A stretch of DNA of 64,000 bases, taken from NCBI GenBank assembly GCA_019925095.2, contig CM034401.1, positions 19,500,338-19,564,337 on the forward strand. Direction: 5' to 3'. Every line of letters begins with the position of its first letter. Positions within the stretch are counted from its first letter, which is position 1. A program made the position numbers and the translations under genes. Below the pieces are notes generated by a model. It worked only from the letters and a program-made list of their open reading frames with translations. It did no database searches and was not told where the DNA came from. Source of the stretch: Dendrolimus kikuchii (Eukaryota > Arthropoda > Insecta > Lepidoptera > Lasiocampidae). This document shows, piece after piece, positions 10,451 to 27,031 of this stretch.

Positions 10451-10590
10451 TTTTTTATTTTAATAATTGGGTGGGTCGCTTCCAAATGCGATAAATTGTG
10501 TTCTATGCCTCCTCCCCCCTAATTTTTGGACTATTATTTTGAAAATTAAAAAAATAGACTTGACAGAGAACAGCACTTACTTCCAATGAA

Positions 10591-11150
10591 GGTGTGGGCG
10601 TAACTACGTTCTAAGTCTCATACCTTTGCTGCTATAAGCGCGGGCCATCGGAGGAGGGTGGTTTTAGTGGGTATTAGCCATTGTACGTCCAATGGTCTCG
10701 AGTCTCCACAGAAGCCGATCAATTACTGTTTGGATTGCCCTTAGTGGAATGCCTCTGTTGCGGACAGAGAGCACCCCCCTGACCCGCCCGCCGGAGCACA
10801 TCTACACTCCGCGCCCCGCATACCGCCGACGCCCATAGCTAGCGCGATTAGCAACTAGGCGTCGGACGGAATGCGGGATATAGGAGGCCGAAAAAACTGA
10901 AAAATACTACATCAAGAAAAATTATCAATTCAGCCACTCAGCTATATTGTACTCGACTCTCTTTGTTATACTCTTTAAATGTACATTTATAACTTAATAA
11001 TAAGCATACAGTCCATTATTACGTCGAATTTTCATTTACAAACCCGAGGTGCAACTGCCACCAATAGCCTCCATAATTGATGATGGTCTAATCCCTTGCA
11101 ATGGAGCCGGTATGTGCGTAAATAGCATTTCCCCCGCCTGGAAAAAAAAA
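10591..11150 (+). mobile_element. 5'-truncated R1-clade LINE 3' region with 13-bp TSD
   Basis: Flanked by TACTTCCAATGAA at 10578-10590 and 11151-11163, the second copy directly after an A-run. The segment has GGTTTTAGTGGGTATTAG (about 10651-10670) and GC-rich 3' UTR sequence like that at 1-380. An AT-rich stretch at about 10890-11090 looks foreign and may be a later insertion. Confidence 0.7.
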
Positions 11151-11163
11151 TACTTCCAATGAA

Positions 11164-12558
11164 AATTTGTTTGAACAACTTTCGTAGAGTTGTACTTTCT
11201 TTCAGTATGTAATTTATAAAGTATTTTAAGTAGGTTTATTTATGTCCTATATACTCTGCGCCACCTACAACGCCAGATTACTTTAAATCTACTTTAATGC
11301 TTGTAGCACTGCCAACAGCCTTGGCAGTTTGGGAGGAGCCTCTGTACCGCTTCACGCGCCGCGGGGGTTGCACGCGGCGAGCGGGCAAGCGACCAATACC
11401 AATGCCGGCTGGCCTAGTCTTGTTACGGATAAGATTACTTGAAGCGATGAGGCCTCCTATTGTTTTTAACAAGACATTATTGTAATCGTTCACTTTTGTA
11501 ATTATTTAGTGAGCATTTATCTATCTTTCTTCTCAGATAAAGGACATTTTCGAGTAAATGTTTTTAGGACGCTATAGCCAAAGGACGAATGCAGTGGTTG
11601 TTGATAGCAGAACCTACGGAATCTTTAATTGTGCATGAAATGAAACGCACTTGGCCTCTTTTTATATTGCAACTTTTTACACTGTCAGAGTATAGTCGCT
11701 CCGAGTGCAGTTTTATGGATTAACTTCATACACTCGTATTAATATGATCGTTATCAAGTGATTTTTCAAAGCATGTTACCGATTCAAATGCATGTGTGAT
11801 TTTGGGATATGACGCCTTTTTAATTTTTTGAAGTGATAACTTCTTATGGGAGGGTAAACCGCTTCGTTACGTAACGCGTTACGGCGCCAGTCTGTCTGGC
11901 GACCCTTTCTCTCACGCACACTTAAAAAAATATTTATATAGGTATTTGGTTCGTTTATAGTTACTAACATTAAAAGAGACAATTTAAAAGTAAAATACTA
12001 AAATTAGTGTGCAACATATTATAAACAAACACAGCTTAGTTTAAAAATAACAAGTACATACAAATTTAGACGTACGCATATACATTCATGTAAATACACA
12101 AATGTACATTTGTAGCTTAACCAAAGATTACACATATATTAGTGACGATATAAAGTATTTGGTGATAGGTATTATGATTATATGTGAAATAGGATAGGCG
12201 ATAAATTCTACAATAAATAATAATGTTTATATAAAAAGGCGGGCGTTAAAATACGATGTTATCGTCATACTTTTAAAATACCACGATAAAAATAATTTCA
12301 ATCAGTTTTTAAGTGACGTCATGGTTTGATACGATCATACAAAATTCAGGCCACTTCGGCGTTTTGTAAAATGACAAAAAATATCTCAGTTGATATGACT
12401 ATTAATGACCATGTTGTAATTTCATTAGTATTTTCTTCTTTGACGTTATTATTTTTACATTCAAATATTTTATAAGTTGCAAATGTGGCAGAATATAATG
12501 ATAACATAATGTTTATATTAACAAAATTACATTTATACACGAAATAAATTACTTCCAC
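11164..12558. other. spacer; one GC-rich island, otherwise unassigned
   Basis: 11290-11470 is GC-rich and open on both strands (60-71 codons), but neither translation resembles a family I know. The remainder is AT-rich with no recognised repeat. Confidence 0.35.
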
Positions 12559-12716
12559 AGCGTTGCCATCCAACGCGGAAATGCGGCCAGCATTTTGGGC
12601 ACGCTCCCCGCCGACAGCGATTTGGAGACAATTTTTTATTTATAGTGTTATATTTTTTTGTAGGTATAGCTTTATTTATAGTACAGTTTAGTTTATTTAC
12701 TTTCACCTAGACTACG
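12559..12716 (+). pseudogene. LINE ORF C-terminus (IQRGNAAS type) with 3' UTR
   Basis: Translates SVAIQRGNAASILGTLPADS then DLETIFYL and TAG at 12640-12642, followed by an AT-rich 3' UTR. Almost identical to the minus-strand copy at 6502-6672. Confidence 0.75.
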
Positions 12717-12837
12717 AAAATGTAAAAGGAGTTTACATGTTTTTTTTTATATGTCATCCTCCGAGTAAACTTGTAAAAGTTGAGCACGCTCCGAGTATAC
12801 TGTACTCAGAGACGCCGTTATGCAAGTGCACTCGGCT

Positions 12838-13262
12838 TTCCAGTTGCCACTGTACTAGTATTGTACGAATAGCTATCCAAATGCACTAAATTCTATAGCA
12901 ACTAGCAATTTTTATCCGTGCAGGAACGGAGAAGAATACAATTTCCTGCGGCCGGGCGGTCCAGTCTCCCTTAAGAAAGCAGCAGCGCATTTGTAGCACC
13001 TTTGGTGTTGCAAATGTCCATAGGCGATGGTAACCGCTTTCCATCAAGTGGGCCGTCTGCCTGTCTGCTGAACTCCTGCAATAAAAATAAAATAAAAAAA
13101 GCACTAGCATTATCAGATTGCCAGTTGCCACTGTACTAGTGGTGTCCGACTAGCTATCCGATTGCACTCAATTCGTTAACACTCGGATCCTCGGGCTGCC
13201 AGTTGTTACTGTACTAATAATATCCGAGTAGCTATCCGAGTGCACTCAATCTGAATGTACTC
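12838..13262 (+). repeat. ~76-bp tandem repeat, 3 units, interrupted by family A
   Basis: Units share CAGTTGCCACTGTACTAGT and AGCTATCCGAGTGCACTCAA; starts are near 12842, 13119 and 13196. Units 2 and 3 are ~76 bp apart; units 1 and 2 are separated by the family A insertion. Confidence 0.65.
12912..13083 (+). repeat. family A, internally deleted copy
   Basis: Has both family A ends (CCGTGCAGGAACGGAGAA and GAACTCCTGCAATAAAA) but lacks about 130 bp of the middle. ACTAGCAATT before and ACTAGCATT after the A-rich tail suggest a short target duplication. Confidence 0.65.
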
Positions 13263-13305
13263 GGATCTTGTGAATGCAGCTTTGTACGGGTTAGTTATAC
13301 AAAAC

Positions 13306-13475
13306 ATACATACATACATACATAACTTCACGCCAGTTCCCTTGCGGGGTAGGCACGAACAACAGAGCGCCATTTAGGCCCATTCTTACACACCTCACTT
13401 GCTTCTTTGACATTCATAACTTTTGTCATGCACACTCGTCTGTTCTTAAGGCTCCTGACATCATACATCATCATC
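13306..13475 (-). mobile_element. LINE-B copy, 5'-truncated, 13-bp TSD
   Basis: Bounded by AGTTATACAAAAC at 13293-13305 and 13476-13488. Minus-strand LINE-B coding end closes with a tail of (ATGT)n, seen here as (ATAC)n at 13306-13323. Confidence 0.85.
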
Positions 13476-13854
13476 AGTTATACAAAACGTAGAGTATAAA
13501 TTAATACTGGTCATACTTAATTAATGTTTGTGATTTATGTTGATGGGAAAATGTATATATTTTTCATATTGTGATAAATAATGTTGAAATTAGTCATTTA
13601 TTTATACATCCTTAATCATAACAGTTGTATCAGATTTGTAGGGTCTTTAAAAAAATATTTTATATAGTTAGTTAGTATATAGTTCTTAAGTTTTCGCGAG
13701 TACACATAATAAAACTACGTTCTAGCGGTTGTAAGCGCGGTAGTATTTTATTTGATTTTTATTCCGACGTTTGGGCCACTTTTCTGTAGCCATGATCGCA
13801 GAGGAGTTTTTTCTTATTTGCATCCAGAATACTATTTTCCGAAATACTTTTTGA

Positions 13855-13935
13855 TGATATCATCTAATTATTATAATATCATACAATTATTAAAAATATC
13901 ATATAATTGTTAAAAATATCATATAATTATTATGA
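13855..13935. repeat. ~21-bp tandem repeat, about 4 units
   Basis: Imperfect repeats of AATATCATATAATTATTAAA. Confidence 0.7.
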
Positions 13936-14176
13936 ATAAGGTGTTTTTTTTTTTGGTTAAAAGCAAATGCTTTATTTTAGCCGAGGAAGTTGTATAAGTA
14001 CATGTTTTTACAGAAAAAGTAATTAACGTCATTTCAATGTAATGAATGACTGTAATAACAAAACACTCGTAGTTCCTTGTGCATGTCACCGGCATATTAT
14101 AAAAATCATGAGTTTACAATATAGCCAGTCATATTTTTAACAGACTATAACTATAAACAGATAATAAAATTGACAA

Positions 14177-14282
14177 TTGTCAAAGAGGCAAGTGAGGTGT
14201 GTAAGAATAAGCCTAAATGGCACTCTGTTGTTCGTGCCCACCCCGCAAGGGAACTGGCGTGAAGTTATGTATGTATGTATGT
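14177..14282 (+). mobile_element. LINE-B copy, 5'-truncated, 13-bp TSD
   Basis: Flanked by ATAAAATTGACAA at 14164-14176 and 14283-14295. Ends GGCGTGAAGTT(ATGT)n. Confidence 0.85.
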
Positions 14283-14319
14283 ATAAAATTGACAAATTAA
14301 CATGGTTTATAACACGGTG

Positions 14320-14515
14320 AATTTTTCAATTATTCTTTCAGGCCAAATTCTAAAATATACGAAAAAGCGAAAACACTCAAAGAAGTCTCCAAGTCGAAGA
14401 ATAATATGAAAAATCAATTGCTCTGAAGTGATTTAAAAAATAACTCATACTGCATTATTATACCAAATCATAGTGTATAAGCTTGTAAGGATTAATTTCT
14501 GTAAAGGAATGTCAA
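14320..14515. repeat. repeat family K, copy 2
   Basis: Inverted relative to the copy at 8180-8445, sharing CCAAATTCTAAAATATACGA and ATTATACCAAATCATAGT. Confidence 0.5.
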
Positions 14516-14540
14516 ACGGCCAACTAAGGGAAAGTGTTGA

Positions 14541-15335
14541 TTTTCTAATAAATGAAAGAAAGACAGAATAAAGAAAGAAATCAGGTTTATTTTTAGGACA
14601 AACATATACAAGTGAAACAAACATTTAATGTAATAAATAAATCACAATAAAAAAAAGAGAAAACATCCACAAAGTATCAGGATAAGATATACATATATGT
14701 CCTAGCAGAAGGTGATGTCAGGAGCCTTAAGAACAGACGAGCGTGCATGACAAGAGCTATGAATGTCAAAGAAGCAAATTAGGTGTGAAAGAATAAGCCT
14801 GAATGGCGCTCTGTTGTTCGTGCCTACCCCTCAAGGGAACTGGCGTGAAGTTATGTATGTATGTATATATGTCCTAAAAATGGGATCACGCCCAGCAAAA
14901 ACGTCGATCTGTTAGACCGACGCTGATTTTCCACTTGAACCTAGAGCGATGTCACCGCTAACTATACATTATATTATTAACAAATAATTATATTATTCAG
15001 GTAATAGACATAAATAGTTAAATAAATTTACAAATACTTATGACAAAAATTCATATACAACCAATATTAAGCCTACATATAATAAATTTAACGATATATA
15101 CACAACAGATTATTTTATAAACAAAATAAAAAAATAACAAAAAAACTTAAAACAATACCAGAATCATATTCTACGCCTTGGTCCGCTTGTAAATTTTGGT
15201 GGTCACCAAGAAACTTCTTGAGTTTGACCCTAAACCCTTAAACTGACAGCTGGTTCCTTATTCGAGGGAGAATGTTGTTCCAACAGTTTGAAGCAGCATA
15301 TTTAAAACAACCTGTACAGTTTGTACACTTGCTCT
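14541..15335 (-). mobile_element. LINE-L 3' end: RT C-terminus, 3' UTR and structured tail
   Basis: On the minus strand the coding end reads FKYAASNCWNNILPRIRNQL then SV and a stop, typical of the 'A..LWNSLP..IR' C-terminus of CR1/L2/Jockey-type reverse transcriptases. A long AT-rich 3' UTR follows, then a stem-loop at 14881-14941 and a TTTC-rich tail near 14541. LINE-B (14705-14864) has inserted into it. Related 3' ends with the same stem-loop layout are at 18140-18390 and 46430-46645. Confidence 0.6.
14705..14864 (+). mobile_element. LINE-B copy, 5'-truncated, 12-bp TSD
   Basis: Flanked by ATATATGTCCTA at 14693-14704 and 14865-14876. Ends with (ATGT)n and lies inside the LINE-L remnant. 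Confidence 0.85.
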
Positions 15336-15648
15336 TGCTTGTAGTGGTGGATGCTGGCAGTAGTTGGTGGAGTGCTGGTGCTTACTTAAAGTATAGTGAA
15401 GAAAATACACCTTGTTGCTTACAGGGATTTATTCTCGTACTATTAGGTCTTGGATGCTGATCCCTGGGTGCAATTTAGTGGTAGTTGAAGTCTTATGTTA
15501 CGACTAATAGCAGCTCGTAGCGACTTGATAGCAACTCAATCGCAAAGTATTTTAGAGCATTATATATACTAATATTATAATATTAAAGTAGCCTATAGTA
15601 GGCCGCAGCGTCAGCAAAACGCTGTACGTTGAACCGTAGACAACCTTT
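15336..15648. repeat. repeat family C, uninterrupted copy
   Basis: Collinear with 54741-54979 plus 55496-55561: GTGGTGGATGCTGGCAGTAG, ATTCTCGTACTATTAG, GGCCGCAGCGTCAGCAAAAC. At 54980 the same repeat is split by a solo LTR, so this copy shows the empty site (around 15575-15590). Confidence 0.65.
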
Positions 15649-15748
15649 GAAAGAGGCTGAGGAGTGCCACTGCATCGAGAGCTGTACTGCACACTTCCTT
15701 GTCCCGATCGACCTGCGACTTGACATCCAAGTTAAATTGTCGTACAGG
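15649..15748 (+). other. possible orphan exon, cysteine-rich, unassigned
   Basis: An open frame PLKEAEECHCIESCTAHFLV continues to a perfect-looking donor, ACAG|GTAGGTTT near 15748. The CxC..SCT spacing recalls extracellular cysteine motifs of DEG/ENaC channels, but the match is short and no acceptor or second exon was found. Speculative. Confidence 0.15.
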
Positions 15749-15749
15749 T

Positions 15750-16380
15750 AGGTTTATATTTTCATTTACATAACACCCATATAATGATAAAAACGACCAA
15801 TTAAGGTTAGCTTTTATTTGTAAGAATATGCAGTTATTCGCCGCATCGTGATCTTGAGATCGTTAAGATTATAAAGTGACTACTATTGACCATGGTTGGG
15901 TTATGAATTTACAAAAAAGTAAGCATTAGATTTTATTTTCAAATTTTTCATAATTTTAACCACTGTCTGTTGGTAGTTTAATAATAATAACAATTTGAAC
16001 AAATAAATATTAGAAATTAAAATTAATAAATGCCATCAGACAGTTCTTAAAATGTTACTAGATTTATTAAAAGCTAATGGTTCTTAAAGTTGACCGGTGA
16101 CATATATACACACGTGTACATTGATGTTGTGTGTAGATAACATTTTATTATTCACCACACTACTGCAAGACCTTAGAAGAATTACCTATGATATTAATGA
16201 AATAATTGGCGTTCTTATCGCTTGGAAGCGATCTTTTCCAGAAAAGCCGGTTAACTGCGTGTCGGACCATGTGCATTGAAGGGGTTTGTAGCTGTGATTT
16301 ATCATTTACGTGCGGGATCCGAAACTTATTTAATTTTAAATACCTTATATCTCAAAAACTATTGCCTGGATTTCAAATAA
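15750..16380. other. AT-rich spacer, nothing recognised
   Basis: No gene, repeat or structure that I could support. Confidence 0.4.
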
Positions 16381-16384
16381 ACCA

Positions 16385-16740
16385 CTTTTAACCGACTCAA
16401 AAAGGAGAAGGTTCTTAATTCACCTGTATGTTTCTTGGTATATTGTTTACGCGATTTCTCTGTCAATTGTGGACAGATTTTTATTCCATAGAATATAGTT
16501 CTGTGCTTGTTCTATAGTTACTAAGTCAGGATCTGGTTAAGCGGTTCCCAGGGAATTTGAGAGAAACCCTCGACAATTGTTTGTTTTGCGATACCTCCGC
16601 CAAGTGTGGACCGATTTTCAAATTTTTTTATATGTAGGAGTATACTGCTGAGGTACTCCCACTGTCACCAAGTCAGGATCTGATGAGTGCATCCCAGGGA
16701 AATCAAGAGCAGCACTTGTTAAAGAGCGTCTAGTCCGAAG
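16385..16740 (+). repeat. repeat family M (AACCGACTTCAAAAAGGAGG type)
   Basis: Begins TTAACCGACTCAAAAAGGAG and holds two diverged internal copies of AAGTCAGGATCTG (about 16523 and 16670). Related heads occur at 45281, 54650-54715 (reverse) and 61024-61400. A widespread lepidopteran short repeat; non-coding. Confidence 0.45.
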
Positions 16741-16824
16741 AGCGAGATAGCACTTTTATACGCGTGCCAGTAATACAATTTCTACAGGCGCTTAATATAT
16801 TATTTCTAAATAATATAATTCAAA

Positions 16825-17175
16825 GTCGCTCAACGGGCTATGGAGCGAGATATGTTAGGTGTTTCTCTTATGGATAAAATCAGAAATGAGGACATCCGTA
16901 AGAGAACGAAGGTAACTGACATAGCTCGCAAAATTAGCAAGTTGAAGTGGCAGTGGGCCGGTCACGTCTGTCGCAGGACCGACGGCCGATGGAGCAAACG
17001 AGTCCTGGAGTGGAGACCACGTCTCGGCAAACGTAGCGTAGGACGCCCGCCAGCCCGGTGGTCTGACGACCTGCGCAAGATCACCGGCAGGGGCTGGATG
17101 AGGAAGACGGGAGACCGGGATATGTGGCGCGTACTTGGGGAGGCCTACGTCCAGCAGTGGACTGAGAGTGGCTGA
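16825..17175 (+). pseudogene. RTE-type LINE, C-terminal reverse-transcriptase fragment
   Basis: 117 codons in one frame, from RAMERDMLGVSLMDKIRNED via SKLKWQWAGHVCRRTDGRWS and RVLEWRPRLGKRSVGRPPAR to EAYVQQWTESG and stop. This is the C-terminus of the endonuclease-reverse-transcriptase polyproteins of RTE-like elements abundant in Lepidoptera. It is truncated at the 5' side, so it cannot be autonomous. The longest intact piece of this family here; other fragments are at 2086, 56516, 62270, 63590 and 63915. Confidence 0.8.
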
Positions 17176-17261
17176 AGAAGAAGAAATAATATAATAATAA
17201 AATAATTCGAAATCTTGATTTTATCATGCGTACTTGTAAGCCGTTCACTTCTTTATTGTGC

Positions 17262-17745
17262 AAGAAAGTAGTGTATGTCGCTTACGTGCGTAGCGTTTTG
17301 GAATACTGCACACCCATCTAGAATCCGCACTATCGTATATATTCTAATCGTATTGAGGGAATCCAGAAGAAGTTTCTAAGACAGTTAGACAACAAACTAC
17401 CAGGCCGTCATAACACTTATGAGCAGAGGTGTTTGGCATATAGGCTACTTAACATGGAACACCGCCGCGTTTTGCTTGACATGGGTTTGCTGTATGATAT
17501 TATGCTAGTCGTTTCGATGTCCTGCAATAACGCAAAGAATGTCATATTGTGCCTGAATGCGTCAGACAAGACACACACAATTGCTACATACTGCAAGCCA
17601 TAGTGCTAACTAGGGACAGAACTCTGTTTTCTCCAGAATTGGTGTGATACCTATAACCGTAATTTCAACGATATTTATCCTTTCTTTTGGGAACAAAGAC
17701 TGTAGAGACCGTCTTGAGAAAGGTATTACAGAGTCTGCTTGATAA
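17262..17745 (+). pseudogene. Jockey-like LINE, 3' part of the reverse transcriptase
   Basis: Encodes AYVRSVLEYCTPI, a stop, then SNRIEGIQKKFLRQLDNKLP and LLNMEHRRVLLDMGLLYDIM, the conserved thumb region of Jockey/CR1-type reverse transcriptases. A weaker C-terminal segment follows (YNRNFNDIYPFFWEQRL). Stops and frame changes show it is dead. Confidence 0.65.
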
Positions 17746-17833
17746 AGGCTGATGATATGTATCTGTGTACCTACCTACCTATGACATTAAATTTTTATAT
17801 TTTTTTATTAATAAACTAATTTATCTATATACT

Positions 17834-18030
17834 AGCTGATGCCCGCAACTTCGTCCGCGTGGTAAGTTTTTTTAACTGTCCCACGGAAACTCTTAAATTT
17901 TTCGGGATCAAAAGTATACTATATATTGACCAGGGATATAAGCTACCACTATACAAAATTTCATATTAATCGGTCCAGTCGTTTCGGAGATTAGCCCGTA
18001 CAAACAGACAAACAGAGAAACAAAAAAATT
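17834..18030 (+). repeat. short interspersed repeat, ACTAGCTGATGCCCGCAACT type
   Basis: Starts TACTAGCTGATGCCCGCAAC and contains GGTCCAGTCGTTTCGGAGAT. Related in layout to family D but different in body. Non-coding. Confidence 0.5.
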
Positions 18031-18139
18031 GAAAAAAAATCTAAATTAGTTCTATTTCACTTCTTACATCCCCCTGACTCGGTTTTTAGCATTTTTGTTT
18101 TCATTATACAGAAATTCGACCTCTACTGTTTTATTATAT

Positions 18140-18390
18140 GTATAGATGTAATAGCTTAAGGTTACCCACATACTTGAGGTCTTATGACATATGAGATTTT
18201 GGAGGTGGGCACTGAAAACCAGTGCTGTGTCGTAATAAATGTTTCGGCACAGCAAAAGACTGAGTGCCAACCTCATTTCTTAAATTGCGGCATTCATTTT
18301 TGTATGTATGTTTTCTTGTCAGTTTGTATTGTGCGAGTCACAATTGGAAATAAATATTTTCTTTCTTTCTTCTTCTTTTCCTTTCGTTAA
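18140..18390 (+). mobile_element. LINE-L 3' UTR with stem-loop, plus orientation
   Basis: 18203-18272 folds as a two-level hairpin (GCACTGAAAACCAG, then GCTGTGTCG paired with CGGCACAGC, then CTGAGTGCC). It is followed by a GGAAATAAATATTTTC and TTTC-rich tail. The same architecture occurs at 46542-46609 and 14881-14941 on the minus strand. Confidence 0.6.
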
Positions 18391-18769
18391 AAATAAATAA
18401 ATGAGAATTGTAATATTTTTTTTTAATTCTTGACTAACTAACCTGCCTTCGTCACTGTATTAATATTACAAAAACTTAGTTAAATATTGGTATATCTGGG
18501 GGTAGGTACAATGAGGATTTTTTGAGATTTACATCATAGCGTATTTGAACAGGAATGGATGATTACACTTTGTACATGTTAAATATTCAATACACCACTA
18601 AGGAGACTGGGAATTTTGGGCCAAAGAAATGTAAAAAGTTATGGCTTAAAAAGAGCATTATATTTTTCTATTACAAAATGAATTCATGTACTCGTATGTT
18701 CAGGATTCATGTATTGTCATATTAAAAATCCGTTAAATTTTAAATATTGGTAAAATAACTTCAATCTTT

Positions 18770-19031
18770 GGCTACGTTCCATTAGGGACTCACAACGATC
18801 ACGTTCACGACCGCGATTTTTCCCGTTCCACTTGCTTGCCGGCGTTACAATCGTAAACCCAAGTGGAACAGACATTCGACCCACCTCTTGACATGGGTCG
18901 TAGTGAGCGTTGTGTGATCGAAATTAATGACGTCATTACTGACGTTTTCGCCACGACCACAACGATCGCGGTCACCTTGTGGAACGGCTAACTGAGCATT
19001 CTGGGCGTTGTGAGCTACTAATGGAACGCCC
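18770..19031. mobile_element. MITE family F, copy 2
   Basis: Opposite orientation to the copy at 4214-4465; ends GGCTACGTTCCATTAG and GCTACTAATGGAACGCC. The internal GTTCCACTTG and CAAGTGGAAC units pair with each other. Confidence 0.65.
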
Positions 19032-19201
19032 TGTATGTTATCTAACTAATGTGAATGAAGTCGATGGCAAATATTAGTTACGTTATAAAATCATCTCGAT
19101 TTCACTCTAATCACATTTAGAATAAAGTTCCTTATTCTAGAGTGTACTGACTTTTGAATACTTTGACTGCTTAGTTACCTTTGCTGCTGTAGTTGTTAAC
19201 A

Positions 19202-19246
19202 TCCAAATATATCGGTACAAGTTATTCGTGTACCGATATATTTGGA
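19202..19246. other. perfect 18-bp hairpin
   Basis: TCCAAATATATCGGTACA (19202-19219) and its exact reverse complement (19229-19246) flank a 9-nt loop. No U-run or other terminator logic applies in a eukaryote. It lies about 450 bp beyond the GMC-1 stop codon. Confidence 0.75.
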
Positions 19247-19695
19247 CAAGAATGCCGATTCGAACTATTAGACGACCTAGGTTGTATCTATATTAATGAT
19301 CACTTTCTATGTTCTTATCTATTTGATCATCTTGGCCGCTTTTCTATAAGACGCTGACTGTACGTAAATATAATGAAAATGAAAATATTTATTTCTTAAG
19401 AAACACATGAACAATTTGTAGTCAGTTGCTGGAATCCTCTTTTAAGCAAATTTTACTTGTATCAGAAGATCCTGGTCTTCCATACCTTAAATATTACATG
19501 GTGTTTAAAAGTTTCTAAAATATTTTCTTGCTATAGAGGACATAACACTGATATTAAATTCATTATAAATTGTATAATGGTATTGTAAATAAAGTTAGTG
19601 TATTTAATTTTCATTAAGTACAAAACATACTAAGACTATAAATTGTCTACTGAGCAATTTAACTCTAAACAATAATTTCCTTTTATAAGTCCTAA

Positions 19696-25106
<5,411 letters not shown>

Positions 25107-25146
25107 TACCACTCTTATCAACTTTATTGAATAAGGATTGATCTTT

Positions 25147-25204
25147 TTAGGTTCTACAACTGTTGCTTGGTATACAAACAATTTTCTACAAACAGAATAC
25201 TAAT
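25147..25204 (-). promoter_or_regulatory. conserved 5' block upstream of GMC-1
   Basis: About 58 bp starting 41 nt upstream of the ATG align almost base for base with 43505-43566 upstream of GMC-2: the shared core is TGTATACCAA, then AACAG(T/C)TGTAG, then ACCTAAAA. Whether it is core promoter or 5' UTR cannot be decided; no TATA box is obvious. Confidence 0.5.
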
Positions 25205-26365
25205 ATAAAAAATGAGAATTGCGATAGGTATGTATATGAATCAAAATTTAAAAATGATTTAGTCTATGTAGTAAAAAATTTACGTAAGAATCTTTGTTGT
25301 CAATATTAATTAAATACATATATAATAAATATATCGGCGGTCCAAACGAATAAAGCGGTAATATCATAGTAGGTCAATATTTTTTTATTGCACATTAGCA
25401 TTCTATGCTCACAAATGCATTATACCATTGTTTTTTCAATTTCTGGCCATAAATTGCGGAGCGTACAGAATTATGATATCATAATTCACTACACTACTAC
25501 AGTTCAACTACGAAACGACCTGGAGTTTCCGGCTTATCAAAAAAGGCGGAAACCCGCGAAACAACGCAATTTGATACAACAAAAACGCATCAACGTTCAG
25601 CGGATGGTACAGACAAGCACTTATCTATGCTGTTAGGTCATCAAATATGCAACTTCAACGCCTTGAATTGGGCAGTCTCCAATATAAACCTCGATAACAT
25701 AAAAGAGAGTGGGAGCTTCAAGACCAGCTCAGCATACTACAATCTAAATGGGACTCCACCGATAAGATCCATTGGGGAGTAAGTTACTTATTACAAGAAA
25801 GCGACAACGATTACGAAGCCAAATCGACTATTGGGAACAAGTCTACGACATCCTAAAGGGGATTTGAATAGAAAAATCTTTGAAACGTCGCACTATGAAA
25901 AATCAACACCAAATATCGAACTACCAGTATTCAATGGAGCTTACAAGAACTGGACTTCTTTTAGAGACTTATTCTTTGAAATGATCCATAATAATCCCAC
26001 GCTAAGTAAAACGCAAAAGATGAAGTTTCTGAAATCAAAACTAAGAGGGAAAGCGGAAAAATTAATTAAACATCTCCCTCTGAGTTCTGAGAACTATAAC
26101 TCATGTCTAGATACTATCCAGCATAGCTACAACAACAAACGTCTACATTTCACATCGTATATAGACACTTCTAAATCATCCATCTATGGATAAACCGAAT
26201 TCGATTAACTTGAAGAAACTTCGCGATAGAATGAAAGAATGCTTGAACGCATTGAAAAATATCAACATAAACAGTCCTGTATGCCCACTCAGTGCATTTA
26301 TTATCTGCGAAAGTAAGAAACGAAATCACATACGGCGAATATATATATATTATTATTATAAAATG

Positions 26366-26990
26366 TATGTCTTGGAAGACCACGGGCCATAAAAATGGCC
26401 CGGACATTTGGAGGGCTTGCGTGGGGCCATGGAAAGGCCAACACGTAGAGGCCCTTTGACAAATTTAATGTAAATGTGGCGTGACACTGACCGGCGATTA
26501 TCCCTGTCTACACCATATAGTAATGCACCCAAGGATAAGCCCCGGCCAGTGTAGAACTATTGTGGGAAATGAGGACAAAAAGTACCGGGCTACTGGGGTG
26601 AACTGCTAGTGGTACTGGGGGTCTGGGAATATGGGGACTATGGCGTCTGCCCGTCGCAATGTTCAGGGAACATGGAAAAATGGGCAGACGGTGACTCGCC
26701 ACTCCCTGCAGAGGCCCCAAAAAATGCCATTAAGACAGGGGCAACATGGGTGGGAGTGGCTAAGGGGTGTAGAGAGGTGGGCTGCAGGTTCACCGTAGCT
26801 ACTTCTGACGTTATGCCATTTATCACTTCCACCCCTGGAGCTTAAGTCTTAGCTCTAGCGATCTCCACTCCGTGCCGGCCAGCTAAGGCAAGCACGGAGG
26901 CGGGGGCCTTGCCTTGGCCCCCGGAGTCAGGTACGAGGTGTCGCTATTCACCTAAGGCTTCGCCACAAAGCCCCCCTCCGAGTTTAGTTT
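26366..26990 (+). repeat. repeat family H, GC-rich, inserted in BEL/Pao gag
   Basis: First ~210 bp shared with 21628-21835; the remaining ~400 bp is GC-rich (ACCGGGCTACTGGGGTGAAC..., GGAGGCGGGGGCCTTGCC). Resembles LINE UTR sequence but has no conserved reading frame. Confidence 0.5.
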
Positions 26991-26995
26991 ATTAT

Positions 26996-26999
<4 letters not shown>

Positions 27000-27031
<32 letters not shown>

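Noticed and set aside
11278..11493. GC-rich open frames on both strands
   Set aside because: No family resemblance, no splice context, and both strands open as expected for GC-rich DNA.
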